A stretch of 62,101 nucleotides of DNA from Lentzea cavernae (GCF_014653695.1 NZ_BNAR01000031.1:1-62101); one strand, 5' to 3'; positions 42,580-51,978 are shown, counted from the stretch's first letter. The notes: generated by a model not told the origin, from the letters alone. Numbers and translations are program-made.

Positions 42580-43881
42580 TCAGGCTCGTTCCGGCTGGTG
42601 CGTCTCCGGCAGCTTGATCACCGACACCAGCGTGCACAGGCCCATGACCAGCAGGAACGCCGACACGGACATCGACGTCCCGGTCGCGCCCAGCAGCGCG
42701 GTCATCACGAACGGCGTGCCGCCGCTGACCAGGATCGACGCCAGCTGGTACGCGAGAGAAGCGCCCGAGTACCGGACGTGCGGCTCGAACAGTTCACCCA
42801 GGTAGGCGGCGATCGGCCCGTACACGAGAGAGGACGCGACGCCGCCGATCGTGTTCGCGACGAACAGCAACAGCAGCGAGGCCGTGTCCACGAGCAGGAA
42901 GTACGGGAACGCCCACACGATCAGGCCGACGGTGCCCGCGATGATCAGCGGACGGCGCCCCAGGCGGTCGCTGAGGTGCCCGGCGTAGAGGATCACCGGG
43001 ATGCTCACGAGCGACGACAGCAACGTCACGACCAGCACCGATTCACGGGAGAGCCCGAGCGTCGTGGTCGCGTAGGACAGCACGCCCGCGATCGAGACGT
43101 AGAAGATCGCGTTGGACGCGAACATCAGGCCCGCGCCGAGCAGGATCGGCTTGCGGTGCGTCCGGAGAGCCTCCTTCAGCGGTGCGTGCTTCACGGCCGG
43201 TGCGTCCGCACGGCGCTGCTGCATCTCCTTGAAGACCGGGCTGTCCTCGACCTTCAACTGGATGAACAGCACCACGGGGAAGAGGAGCGCGCTCGCCAGG
43301 AACGGCACACGCCAGCCCCACGACGCAAACGCTTCCGGCGAGAGAGTCGTCGTGGCACTGATGAAGGCGACGTTGCCCAGCAACACGCCGATCGGAACGC
43401 CGGCCTGCCCGAACGTGCCCGCGAAGCCGCGCTTCTTCGGCCCTGCCGACTCCGTCAGCAGCAGGACCACACCGCCCCACTGGCCGCCGACCGCGATGCC
43501 CTGCAGGAAGCGCAGCAGCACCAGCAGGAGCGGCGCGCCGACGCCGATGGACGCCGTGGTGGGCAGCAGGCCGATGAGGAACGTGGCCGCCGCCATCAGC
43601 CCGAGGCAGATGACGAGGGCCGGTTTGCGGCCGACCTTGTCGCCGACGTGCCCGAACACCAGGCCGCCGAGCGGGCGCGCGATGAAGCCCGCCCAGAACG
43701 TGCTGAAACTGAGGAGCAACGCCACGACAGGCGTCGCCTCGGGGAAGAACAGCTTCGGGAACACCAGTGCCGCGGCGGTCGCGTAGATGAAGAAGTCGTA
43801 CCACTCGAGACTCGAACCGACCAGCCCGGCTGCCATGAGCCGGCGCAGGGACTTCTGTTCCGCAGGGGCGACGCTGACCAC
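42580..43881 (-). CDS. MHS family metabolite:H+ symporter (MFS)
   Basis: The 433-residue protein has 12 membrane helices. GLVGSSLEWYDFFIYATAAA, RPLGGLVFGHVGDKVGRKP and LRFLQGIAVGGQWGGVVLLL are MHS-group signatures. It begins 10 bases after the acyl-CoA carboxylase stop, so the two are one operon. The cargo is probably an organic acid that enters the same pathway. It is a different subfamily member from the symporter at 25529. Confidence 0.9.
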   Translation of the reverse strand: MVSVAPAEQKSLRRLMAAGLVGSSLEWYDFFIYATAAALVFPKLFFPEATPVVALLLSFSTFWAGFIARPLGGLVFGHVGDKVGRKPALVICLGLMAAATFLIGLLPTTASIGVGAPLLLVLLRFLQGIAVGGQWGGVVLLLTESAGPKKRGFAGTFGQAGVPIGVLLGNVAFISATTTLSPEAFASWGWRVPFLASALLFPVVLFIQLKVEDSPVFKEMQQRRADAPAVKHAPLKEALRTHRKPILLGAGLMFASNAIFYVSIAGVLSYATTTLGLSRESVLVVTLLSSLVSIPVILYAGHLSDRLGRRPLIIAGTVGLIVWAFPYFLLVDTASLLLLFVANTIGGVASSLVYGPIAAYLGELFEPHVRYSGASLAYQLASILVSGGTPFVMTALLGATGTSMSVSAFLLVMGLCTLVSVIKLPETHQPERA

Positions 43882-43891
43882 GGATTCTCCT

Positions 43892-46816
43892 TCACCACGT
43901 GTCGATGAACGGGCGTTTCTTCCCTTGAGGGCGGGAAGTTGCAGGGGCCAGCGCCGCGGCGATCCAGCGGCGGGTGTCGGCCGGGTCGATCACGTCGTCG
44001 ATCTCGAAGACCGAGGCGACGTTGAGGGCTTTGCCGTGCTCGTAGGCCATCGCGACCATCTGCTCGTAGCGCTGCTTGCGCTCGGTCTCGTCCTCGATGG
44101 CGTCGAGTTCTTTCCTGAAGCCGAGTTTGATGGCGCCCTCGAGTCCCATCGGACCGAACTCGCCGGTGGGCCAGGAGATCGCGAACCGCGGCACCTTGAG
44201 GCTGCCTCCCGCCATGGCCTGCGCCCCCAGCCCGTAGGCCTTGCGCAGCACGACGAGTCCGAAGGGGACGGTGAGGTTGGCGCCCGTCACGACCATGCGG
44301 GTGAGGTGCCGGACGGTGGCGGTGCGTTCGGCGTCCGGGCCGACCATGAACCCCGGGGTGTCGGTGAGCGAGACGACAGGGACGTCGAACGCGTCGGCGA
44401 GTTGGAGGAAGCGGGCGCACTTGTCGGCGGCGTCGGCGTCGATGGCGCCGCCGTTGACCTCGGGGTCGTTGGCGATGAGGGCGATGGGGCGGCCTTCGAC
44501 ACGGACGAGGGCGGTGACGATGGCCTTGCCGAAGCCTTCACGCAGTTCGAGGACCGAGCCGGTGTCGGCGAGGGTGGTGATGAGGGCGCGGACGTCGTAG
44601 GCGCGCAGGCGGTTCTCGGGGACGGCGTGGCGGAGGAGCCGCTGGTCCGCGCAGGCCCACTCGGTCGATGCGCCCTGGAAGTACGAGAGGTACTTCTTCG
44701 CGACGGCGACGGCCTCTTCCTCGGACGCCACCACGACGTCCACCACGCCGTTGGGCACCTGCACGTCCAACGGCCCGATCTCCTCGGGCCGGAACACCCC
44801 CAGCCCGCCGCCCTCGATCATCGCCGGCCCGCCCATGCCGATGTTCGCGCCCTCGACCGCGATGATCACGTCGCACGTGCCGAGCAGCACCGCGTTGCCC
44901 GCGAAGCACCGCCCCGCCACCACCCCGATCAACGGCACCTGCCCGCTGAGCTGCGCGAACGCGTGGAACGAGCCGCAGTCGAGACCGCTGACCATGCTGT
45001 GGTCGGTGTCACCGGGCCGCCCGCCACCGCCCTCGGCGAACAACACCACCGGCAGGTTCTCCTGCTGCGCCAACGCGAACAGGCGGTCCTTCTTCTGGTG
45101 GTTGCGCATGCCCTGCGTACCGGCGAGCACCGCGTAGTCGTAGGACATCGCCACGACCCGTGCACCGTTCACGACGCCGATCCCGGCCACCATGCCGTCA
45201 GCGGGCGTGCGCTCGATCAGGTCTGGAAGCGAACGTCGTGCGCGTTGAGCCGCGATCGCCAGCCCGCCGTACTCGACGAAGTCAGAACAGAGATCGGCGA
45301 TGTTCTCCCGCGCGGTCCGCCCGCCCCGCGCGTGCCGTTTCGCGGCGGCGTCCGGGCGGGAGAAGTCGTGCCGTGCCAGCACTTCGGCGAGATCCGGCCG
45401 CACCAGCGAAGGGTCCGCCGCAACAACGTCCTCAGTGGACTCGCCCACGCCGGACGCGAGCACCTGACCCTCGGACACGGTGTCCCCGACCGACACCAGC
45501 ACCTCGCCGGACACCCGCACGACGTGCTGCATCTTCATCGCTTCCAGCACCACTGAGTCGGCGGAGACGTCGACCACCGTGCCGGCCAGCGGGGCCCGCA
45601 TGCCCGAGACCGGCTCCTCGACCACGAAGTCGGTCGTCGCGCCCACGACGTCGCGCACGAGCAGCCCGCGGAGGAACTCTAAGTTCGTGGGGACACCCTC
45701 GATCCGGAACTCGCCCAGCGCCCGCCGCGCGCGGTTCAGGGCCACGTCCAGGTCCTCGCCGTGCACCACGAGCTTCGCGAGCAGCCCGTCGTACCGCGTC
45801 CCGACCCGATAGCCGACGTACCCGTGCGTGTCGACGCGGACGCCGGGCCCGGAAGGCGGTGCGAACGCGTCCAGGACACCGCCCGCGGTCTGGTTGACCC
45901 GCACCTGCACGGCCGCACCACGATCAACAGGCGTGAAGTCCACATCACCGCCCCAGGCGAGCAGCAGCTGCGTGCGCACGAGGTCCACTCCGGACACCAT
46001 CTCGGTCACCGTGTGCTCGACCTGCAGGCGCGGGTTCACCTCGAGGAACGCGAACGAGTCCCCGGACACGAGGAACTCGACCGTGCCGACGCCCGTGTAG
46101 CCGACGGCCGAGGCGATCGACACCGCCGCCGCGTGCAAGGCCTCGCGCAGCAGCGGGTCCAGCAGGGGAGCGGGCGCGATTTCCACGACCTTCTGGTGCC
46201 GCAGCTGCAACGAGCAGTCGCGGTCGCCGACCACGGTCGTCCCGACGAGCTGCACTTCGACGTGCCGGGCGGAGGGCATCAACCGTTCGAAGTAGACGTC
46301 GTCGTTCCCGAACGCCGCCAGCGCCTCCGCCCGGCACGCCTCGACGGCGCTGTCGAGGTCCTCGGCCGAGAAGACCGCCCGCATGCCCTTGCCGCCACCG
46401 CCGGCGACCGCCTTGACCATCACGGGGAACGTGCCGGGTTCGGCGTCGAGCACCGGGATCCCCAGCGACGCAGCCAGTTCCCGTGCTCGCCGCTTGTCAC
46501 CGAGCAGTTCCAGAACGTCAGCGGACGGTCCGACGAACGCGAGTCCGCGAGCGGAACACGCCCGAGCGAACGCGGCGTTCTCGGACAGGAATCCCCACCC
46601 GGGGTGCACGGCCTGGCACCCGGCGGCGGCGTCCAGCAACTGGTCCACGTCGAGGTACGGAGAGGGCCCGCGCAGCGCCACGGCACGGTCGGCCAGAGAC
46701 ACGTGCAGCGAGGAAGCGTCGTCCTCCGCGTACACCGCCACGGTGCGAATCCCCAGGTCAGCCGCCGCGCGCAGCACGCGGACAGCCACCTCACCCCGGT
46801 TGGCGACGAGCAGCAC
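43892..46816 (-). CDS. Single-chain acyl-CoA carboxylase (BC-BCCP-CT fusion)
   Basis: One 974-residue polypeptide holds a biotin carboxylase (1-400: GGGGKGMRAVF ATP loop, FLEVNPRLQVEHTVTE), a biotinyl domain with EAMKM and biotin-Lys 428, and carboxyltransferase N and C domains (about 490-960: ARENIADL, MGGPAMIEGGG, LTDTPGFMVG, RKAYGLGAQAM). This order in one chain resembles the long-chain acyl-CoA carboxylases of actinobacteria rather than the usual AccA/AccD pairs. It should make a 2-carboxyacyl-CoA from acetyl-, propionyl- or longer acyl-CoA. A CTGAGC-N4-GCTTAG site overlaps its leader. Confidence 0.9.
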   Translation of the reverse strand: MLLVANRGEVAVRVLRAAADLGIRTVAVYAEDDASSLHVSLADRAVALRGPSPYLDVDQLLDAAAGCQAVHPGWGFLSENAAFARACSARGLAFVGPSADVLELLGDKRRARELAASLGIPVLDAEPGTFPVMVKAVAGGGGKGMRAVFSAEDLDSAVEACRAEALAAFGNDDVYFERLMPSARHVEVQLVGTTVVGDRDCSLQLRHQKVVEIAPAPLLDPLLREALHAAAVSIASAVGYTGVGTVEFLVSGDSFAFLEVNPRLQVEHTVTEMVSGVDLVRTQLLLAWGGDVDFTPVDRGAAVQVRVNQTAGGVLDAFAPPSGPGVRVDTHGYVGYRVGTRYDGLLAKLVVHGEDLDVALNRARRALGEFRIEGVPTNLEFLRGLLVRDVVGATTDFVVEEPVSGMRAPLAGTVVDVSADSVVLEAMKMQHVVRVSGEVLVSVGDTVSEGQVLASGVGESTEDVVAADPSLVRPDLAEVLARHDFSRPDAAAKRHARGGRTARENIADLCSDFVEYGGLAIAAQRARRSLPDLIERTPADGMVAGIGVVNGARVVAMSYDYAVLAGTQGMRNHQKKDRLFALAQQENLPVVLFAEGGGGRPGDTDHSMVSGLDCGSFHAFAQLSGQVPLIGVVAGRCFAGNAVLLGTCDVIIAVEGANIGMGGPAMIEGGGLGVFRPEEIGPLDVQVPNGVVDVVVASEEEAVAVAKKYLSYFQGASTEWACADQRLLRHAVPENRLRAYDVRALITTLADTGSVLELREGFGKAIVTALVRVEGRPIALIANDPEVNGGAIDADAADKCARFLQLADAFDVPVVSLTDTPGFMVGPDAERTATVRHLTRMVVTGANLTVPFGLVVLRKAYGLGAQAMAGGSLKVPRFAISWPTGEFGPMGLEGAIKLGFRKELDAIEDETERKQRYEQMVAMAYEHGKALNVASVFEIDDVIDPADTRRWIAAALAPATSRPQGKKRPFIDTW

Positions 46817-46826
46817 GGGTTACCTC

Positions 46827-46842
46827 CTGAGCGACCGCTTAG
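46827..46842. promoter_or_regulatory. TetR-type operator upstream of the carboxylase
   Basis: CTGAGC-GACC-GCTTAG matches the CTAAGC-N4-GCTTAG palindrome at 48806-48839 with one mismatch. It sits 10 bases before the GTG start, touching the ribosome site. Confidence 0.65.
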
Positions 46843-46997
46843 TATGTGACGGCGATCGCATGTTGCCATCCGAAGTCAACGGAAGTCCATACGGAACCGA
46901 TCGGGGGGTTGAGGCGTCAACGGAACACTTCGCCGCGAATGGGCGATCCAGTTGGCAGACTCCCCGCAAACATGCGAAGGGCTTTCAGGAGGCCGCA

Positions 46998-47777
46998 GTG
47001 GTGTTCAAGAGGATGATGCGCGCGTTCGGCGTGGGCGGGCCGACTGTCGACACGGTGCTGACGAACCCCAACGTCAGGCCCGGCGAGGTGCTGTCCGGCG
47101 AGGTGCGCATCGCGGGCGGCGACCACCCGGCCGAGATCGACCACGTCACGCTCGCGCTGCTCACCCGCGTCGAGGTCGAGAGCGGCGACAACGAGTACAA
47201 CACCAACATGGAGTTCCACAAGTTCTCCGTGGGCCAGCGGATCATGGCGCAGCCGCACCAGAACCTCTCGCTGCCGTTCCAGGTCCCGGTGCCGTTCGAG
47301 TGCCCGCTCAACGTCGTGGGCGGCATGCAGCTCAACGGCATGCAGCTGGGCCTGCGCACCGAGCTCGAGGTCCGCGGCGCCGTCGACCCCGGCGACCTCG
47401 ACCCGATCTGGGTGCACCCGCTGCCGTCGCAGGACGCCGTGCTCCAGGCGTTCGGGCAGATGGGCTTCCGCTTCACCAAGGCGGACAACGAGCGCGGCCG
47501 CATCCACGGCGTGCCGCAGCAGCTGCCGTTCTACCAGGAGATCGAGTTCTACCCGCCGCCGCAGTTCGCGGGCCGCGTCAAGCAGGTCGAGCTGACGTTC
47601 GTCACGACGCCGGGCGAGCTGCACGTGATCCTCGAGGCCGACAAGCGCGCCGGCCTGCTCCGCTCCGGTGGTGACGCCTACGGCCGGTTCGCCGTGTCGC
47701 ACCAGCAGGCCGTCGGCACGGACTGGACCGCCACGATCAACCAGTGGATGGCGCAGGTCTCCGGCAGCCGCTGGTAA
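46998..47777 (+). CDS. SpoOM-like protein
   Basis: From the GTG at 46998 the protein has 259 residues (VVFKRMMRAFGVGGPTVDTVL); AGGAGG precedes it, and the second GTG at 47001 is equally spaced. SpoOM/arrestin-like features are VLTNPNVRPGEVLSGEVRIAGG, FQVPVPFECPLN and the C-terminal EIEFYPPPQF. In Bacillus SpoOM influences sporulation phosphorelay; in actinomycetes the role is unclear. It is cytoplasmic and stands alone. Confidence 0.9.
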   Translation: MVFKRMMRAFGVGGPTVDTVLTNPNVRPGEVLSGEVRIAGGDHPAEIDHVTLALLTRVEVESGDNEYNTNMEFHKFSVGQRIMAQPHQNLSLPFQVPVPFECPLNVVGGMQLNGMQLGLRTELEVRGAVDPGDLDPIWVHPLPSQDAVLQAFGQMGFRFTKADNERGRIHGVPQQLPFYQEIEFYPPPQFAGRVKQVELTFVTTPGELHVILEADKRAGLLRSGGDAYGRFAVSHQQAVGTDWTATINQWMAQVSGSRW

Positions 47778-47874
47778 CCCGAAAGGTCTACTGCGTTACG
47801 CCTCGTGCTGCGTGTTCTGTCCGCTGAAGGGATGATCTCGGCCAAGATCCGAAATCATCGCGGAGGAGGCGGTC

Positions 47875-48147
47875 ATGGGCATCGGCAGCATCATCGGTGC
47901 GCTCGTCATCGGTCTGATCCTGGGCGTGCTCGGCCGGCTGTTCGCGCCGGGCAAGCAGAGCATCCCGATCTGGCTGACGATCATCGTCGGCATCGCGGCC
48001 GCGTTCGTCGGCACGTGGATCGCGCGCCTGCTCGGCGTCGAGGACACGCCCGGCATCGACTGGATCGAGCTCATCGTCCAGATCGTGGTCGCCGCGATCG
48101 GCGTCTCGGTCGTCGCCGGGATGTACGGCAGGAAGTCGGTCAGTTAG
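47875..48147 (+). CDS. GlsB/YeaQ/YmgE family small membrane protein
   Basis: The 90-residue protein has three hydrophobic segments: IIGALVIGLILGVLGRLFAPG, IPIWLTIIVGIAAAFVGTWI and IVVAAIGVSVVAGMYGRK. The glycine-rich pattern is that of the transglycosylase-associated (GlsB/YeaQ) family, often stress-induced. GGAGGAGG lies upstream of the ATG. Its end overlaps the convergent TetR gene by eight bases. Confidence 0.9.
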   Translation: MGIGSIIGALVIGLILGVLGRLFAPGKQSIPIWLTIIVGIAAAFVGTWIARLLGVEDTPGIDWIELIVQIVVAAIGVSVVAGMYGRKSVS

Positions 48148-48760
48148 GCCGGACCATCCGCAGGACGAGGTCGGCGTACATCGCGCCGATCTCGTCCGGG
48201 GTGCGCTTGCCCTCCGGCTGGTACCAGCGCGCGACGTCGATGCACAGCGACAGCACCGCCAGGGTCGCGCCCTTGAGGTCCGGGACGTCGAACACGCCCT
48301 CCCGCACACCGTCCGCGATGTAGGACCGCATCCGCTGCTCGATCTGCCGGCGCAGCTCCGCCACCTGTGCGTGGTGTTCGGGAGAGAGCGCGCCGAGCTC
48401 GTACTGCACCACCCGCGCCGTCGTGTGGAACTCCGCGTGCCATCCCGCGAACGTCGCCACGGCGTTCTTCAGCCGCTCCACCGCGCCGTCGCCCTCGATG
48501 CTCGACAGCAGCGCGAGCGACGTCTCGTGGCCGACGAGCGAGATGTTGAAGAGCAGCTCCTCTTTGGACCTGTAGTGGATGTACACGGCCGCCGGCGACA
48601 TTCCGGCCAGTGAGGCGATGTCCCGGGTCGTCGTGGCGTGATATCCCTTGCCTGCGAACGCCTGGACGGCCGCGATGAGCATCCGGCGGGCGGCCTCGGG
48701 CGTGACCGTGCTCCACGTCTTGTCGAGCAGCGCGAACCCGTCCAGTCCGGTCGTCGTCAT
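48140..48760 (-). CDS. TetR family regulator of acyl-CoA metabolism
   Basis: The 206-residue protein has a helix-turn-helix at about residues 40-62 (TTTRDIASLAGMSPAAVYIHY) and a helical ligand-binding domain. It is divergent from an LCAD-like dehydrogenase-thiolase-SDR operon, with two CTAAGC-N4-GCTTAG palindromes in between. It is therefore the best candidate to bind the same palindrome upstream of the carboxylase (46827) and the SDR/MaoC unit (59990). The ligand is probably an acyl-CoA. Confidence 0.9.
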   Translation of the reverse strand: MTTTGLDGFALLDKTWSTVTPEAARRMLIAAVQAFAGKGYHATTTRDIASLAGMSPAAVYIHYRSKEELLFNISLVGHETSLALLSSIEGDGAVERLKNAVATFAGWHAEFHTTARVVQYELGALSPEHHAQVAELRRQIEQRMRSYIADGVREGVFDVPDLKGATLAVLSLCIDVARWYQPEGKRTPDEIGAMYADLVLRMVRPN

Positions 48761-48805
48761 CGGGTGGCTCCCAGCGTGTTGACAGGTGATGGATCGTACT
48801 GCACG

Positions 48806-48839
48806 CTAAGCGTGCGCTTAGCGCTAAGCAACCGCTTAG
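48806..48839. promoter_or_regulatory. Tandem TetR-type operators
   Basis: CTAAGC-GTGC-GCTTAG (48806-48821) and CTAAGC-AACC-GCTTAG (48824-48839) are both perfect palindromes, with centres 18 bases apart. They end just before the GGAGG and GTG of the dehydrogenase gene. TAGTAT at 48837-48842 could be a -10 box hidden by a bound repressor. Confidence 0.82.
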
Positions 48840-48853
48840 TATGGAGGTTAGTC

Positions 48854-49999
48854 GTGCAGCGGACGCTGTTCAACGAGGATCACGCCGCGTTCCGGGAGTC
48901 GGCGAAGGCGTTCGTCGAGCGCACGATCACCCCGAACATCGAGAAGTTCATCGAGCAGCGGGTGATCGACAGGGACGTGTGGCTGGAGGCCGGGCGCCAG
49001 GGCCTGCTGGGCCTCGAGATCCCGGAGGAGTACGGCGGCAGCGGCGCGAACGACTACCGCTTCAACACCGTCTTCGCCGAAGAGCTGTGCCGGGTCAACG
49101 CCGCCGTCGCGTCGTCGCTCGGCATCCACGGCGACGTCGTGGCGCCCTACCTCGTCGACCTGTGCACCGAGTCGCAGAAGCAGCGCTGGCTGCCCGGCAT
49201 GTGCACCGGCGAGATCAAGACCGGCATCGCGATGACCGAGCCGTCCGGCGGCTCCGACCTCGCCGCGCTGAAGACCAACGCCGTGCGCGACGGTGACGAC
49301 TGGATCCTCAACGGCTCCAAGACGTTCATCACCAACGGCTACACCGCCGACATGATCGTCGTCGCGGCCCGCACCGACCCGTCCAAGGGCGCGCGCGGCA
49401 TCACGCTCTTCGCCGTCGAGAACGGCATGCCCGGCTTCGAGCGCGGCCGCAAGCTCGACAAGGTCGGCCAGCACCCGTCCGACACCGCGGAGCTGTTCTT
49501 CTCCGACGTGCGGCTCTCGCAGGAGCACGTCATCGGTGAAGAGGGCCAGGGCTTCATCTACATGATGGAACGCCTGCCGCAGGAGCGGATCGGTGGCGCC
49601 ATCTCGAACCTCGCGCACGCGCAGGGCGTCTTCGAGGAGACGCTGGAGTACGTCAAGGAGCGCAAGGCCTTCGGCCAGGCGATCGGCAAGTTCCAGCACA
49701 ACAAGTTCCTGCTCGCCGAGCTGCGCACGAAGCTGGACGTCTCGCAGGCGTTCATCGACACGCTGACGATGCAGCACGTGCGCGGCGAGCTGAGCCCGGT
49801 CGAGGCGGCGCAGGCGAAGTACTGGAGCGCCGACATCGAGAACGAGGTCATCGACGCCTGCGTGCAGCTGCACGGCGGCTACGGCTACATGACCGAGTAC
49901 CGCGTCGCCCGCGCGTGGATGGACGCCCGCGTCACGAAGATCTGGGCGGGTTCCAACGAGATCATGAAGGAACTCATCGGCCGCGACCTGGGCCTGTAA
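48854..49999 (+). CDS. Long-chain acyl-CoA dehydrogenase-like enzyme
   Basis: The GTG at 48854 (GGAGG upstream) gives 381 residues. FAD-binding residues are in IAMTEPSGGSDLAALK, with FHGGYGYM-type VQLHGGYGYMTEYR near 340. At the usual C-terminal base position the motif is IWAGSNEIM, so the YEG glutamate is absent. Instead LPQERI (Glu 244) matches the catalytic glutamate position of mammalian long-chain acyl-CoA dehydrogenase, which the sequence resembles throughout its C-terminal half. It begins a beta-oxidation operon with thiolase and SDR under TetR control. Confidence 0.92.
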   Translation: MQRTLFNEDHAAFRESAKAFVERTITPNIEKFIEQRVIDRDVWLEAGRQGLLGLEIPEEYGGSGANDYRFNTVFAEELCRVNAAVASSLGIHGDVVAPYLVDLCTESQKQRWLPGMCTGEIKTGIAMTEPSGGSDLAALKTNAVRDGDDWILNGSKTFITNGYTADMIVVAARTDPSKGARGITLFAVENGMPGFERGRKLDKVGQHPSDTAELFFSDVRLSQEHVIGEEGQGFIYMMERLPQERIGGAISNLAHAQGVFEETLEYVKERKAFGQAIGKFQHNKFLLAELRTKLDVSQAFIDTLTMQHVRGELSPVEAAQAKYWSADIENEVIDACVQLHGGYGYMTEYRVARAWMDARVTKIWAGSNEIMKELIGRDLGL

Positions 50000-50009
50000 G
50001 GAGAACGGC

Positions 50010-51206
50010 ATGCCAGAAGCAGTCATCGTCTCCACCGCCCGGTCGCCGATCGGCCGTGCCCGCAAGGGTTCCCTCGTCTCGATTCGGCCGGACGACCTGG
50101 CCGCGCAGGTGATCTCGGCCGCGCTGGGAGACCTCCCGGCGTCCGAGATCACCGACCTGCACCTCGGGTGCGCCGAGCCGCAGGACGAGCACGGTCAGAA
50201 CGTCGCGCGCCGCGTCGCCGTGCAGCTCGGCCACGACTCCCTGCCCGGCACGACTGTGAACCGGTTCTGCGCCTCGTCGGTGCAGACCGCGCGGATGGCC
50301 TTCCACGCCATCAAGGCGGGGGAGGGGAACGCGTTCATCTCGGCCGGTGTCGAGTGCGTCTCGCGCTACATGCACGCCGGTGCGCCGTCGTTCAACCCGC
50401 TGTTCGCCGAGGCGCAGCAACGGACTCTGGACACGGCCGCGTCGAACGCGCCGTGGACCGACCCCAGGCTCGAAGGCAAGCTGCCCGACTACTACATCGC
50501 GATGGGCCAGACGGCCGAGAACGTCGCGACGCAGATGGGCATCTCGCGCCGCGACCAGGACGAGTTCGGCGTGCGGTCGCAGAACCTCGCGGAGAAGGCG
50601 ATCGCGGACGGGTTCTTCGCCCGCGAGATCACGCCCGTGACTTTGCCCGACGGCACCGTGGTCTCCACGGACGACGGCCCGCGCGCCGGGGTGACCCTGG
50701 AAGCCGTGTCGTCGCTGAAGCCCGTCTTCCGGCCCGAGGGCACGATCACCGCCGGCAACTGCTGCCCGTTGAACGACGGCGCAGCCGCTGTCGTGATCAT
50801 GAGCGACGTGCGGGCGCGTGAGCTCGGCCTGACCCCGTTGGCGCGCATCGTGTCCACGGGTGTCTCCGGTCTCTCGCCGGAGATCATGGGCCTCGGCCCG
50901 GTCGAGGCCACGAAGCAGGCGCTCGGTCACGCCGGTCTGTCCATTTCGGACATCGACCTGGTGGAGATCAACGAGGCGTTCGCGGCGCAGGTGCTCGGGT
51001 CGCAGCGCGAGCTGGGCATCGACATCGACCGGCTCAACGTGCACGGCGGCGCCATCGCCCTGGGCCACCCGTTCGGCTCGACCGGCGCGCGGATCATGAC
51101 GACGCTGATCAACGGCATGCAGACCCGCGACGCCCAGTTCGGCCTCGAGACGATGTGCGTCGGCGGCGGTCAGGGCATGGCGATCATCCTGGAAAGGCTT
51201 TCCTGA
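50010..51206 (+). CDS. Acetyl-CoA C-acyltransferase (thiolase)
   Basis: The 398-residue thiolase has the acyl-binding Cys 87 (VNRFCASSVQTA), EINEAFAAQ, the His of GGAIALGHPFGSTGAR and the C-terminal catalytic Cys in TMCVGGGQGMA. It should cleave 3-ketoacyl-CoA with CoA. It starts 10 bases after the dehydrogenase with AAGGAG before the ATG. Its TGA shares one base with the next ATG. Confidence 0.93.
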   Translation: MPEAVIVSTARSPIGRARKGSLVSIRPDDLAAQVISAALGDLPASEITDLHLGCAEPQDEHGQNVARRVAVQLGHDSLPGTTVNRFCASSVQTARMAFHAIKAGEGNAFISAGVECVSRYMHAGAPSFNPLFAEAQQRTLDTAASNAPWTDPRLEGKLPDYYIAMGQTAENVATQMGISRRDQDEFGVRSQNLAEKAIADGFFAREITPVTLPDGTVVSTDDGPRAGVTLEAVSSLKPVFRPEGTITAGNCCPLNDGAAAVVIMSDVRARELGLTPLARIVSTGVSGLSPEIMGLGPVEATKQALGHAGLSISDIDLVEINEAFAAQVLGSQRELGIDIDRLNVHGGAIALGHPFGSTGARIMTTLINGMQTRDAQFGLETMCVGGGQGMAIILERLS

Positions 51207-51964
51207 TGGGCATTCTCGACAAGTTCCGCCTCGACGGGAAGGTCGCGATCGTCACGGGCGCGTCCTCGGGCCTCGGCGTCGCGTTCGCTCGCGGACTGGC
51301 CGAGGCGGGCGCGGACATCGTGCTCGCGGCCCGCCGCGCGGACAAGCTGAAGGACACGGCCGCGCTGGTCGAGTCCACCGGTCAGCGCGCGTTGGTCGTG
51401 CAGGCCGACGTCTCGAAGCCCGAGGACTGCCGTGAGGTGGCCCGGGCGGCGGCCGAGTTCGGCACCGTCGCCGTGCTGGTGAACAACGCGGGTGTCGCCT
51501 CGGCGGTGCCGGCGTCCCGCGAGACGCCCGAGGAGTTCCGCGGCGTCCTCGACGTGAACCTCAACGGCGCCTACTGGATGGCCCAGGCCGCCGCGTCCGT
51601 CATGAAGTCCGGCGGCTCGATCATCAACATCTCGAGCGTGCTCGGCCTCGTGACCGGGGGCATCCCCCAGGCCGCGTACTCGGCGTCCAAGGCCGGTCTG
51701 CTCGGTCTGACGCGGGACCTGGCGCAGCAGTGGACCGGGCGCAAGGGCATCCGCGTCAACGCCATCTGCCCCGGCTTCTTCGCCTCCGAGATGACCGACC
51801 AGTACCCGCCCGGATACCTCGAGAAGATCCAGGCGACTCTGCCATCCGGGCGAATCGGCGACCCGGAGGAACTCGCTTCCGCCGTTCTGTTCCTGGCGTC
51901 CCCGGCGGGCGGTTACGTTACCGGCGAGACGCTCGTCGTCGACGGTGGTGCCGTGATCGTCTGA
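51206..51964 (+). CDS. SDR family oxidoreductase
   Basis: The ATG at 51206 overlaps the thiolase stop (TGATG), giving 252 residues. It has TGASSGLGVAFARGLAEAG, VLVNNAGVASAV, Ser and YSASK active-site residues (INISSVLGLVTGG, AAYSASKAGL), and CPGFFASEMT. This is a FabG/hydroxyacyl-CoA-dehydrogenase-like SDR. In this operon it could perform the 3-hydroxyacyl-CoA oxidation step between hydration and thiolysis; no enoyl-CoA hydratase is in the operon, but a MaoC lies at 58745. Confidence 0.92.
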   Translation: MGILDKFRLDGKVAIVTGASSGLGVAFARGLAEAGADIVLAARRADKLKDTAALVESTGQRALVVQADVSKPEDCREVARAAAEFGTVAVLVNNAGVASAVPASRETPEEFRGVLDVNLNGAYWMAQAAASVMKSGGSIINISSVLGLVTGGIPQAAYSASKAGLLGLTRDLAQQWTGRKGIRVNAICPGFFASEMTDQYPPGYLEKIQATLPSGRIGDPEELASAVLFLASPAGGYVTGETLVVDGGAVIV

Positions 51965-51978
51965 CTCCAGGGGGAGCC

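Noticed and set aside
40274..42805. 843-codon plus-strand frame over secA2
   Set aside because: Antisense shadow; the minus strand has all SecA motifs and a start context.
43787..45556. 589-codon plus-strand frame over the carboxylase
   Set aside because: Shadow of the carboxyltransferase region with no domain.
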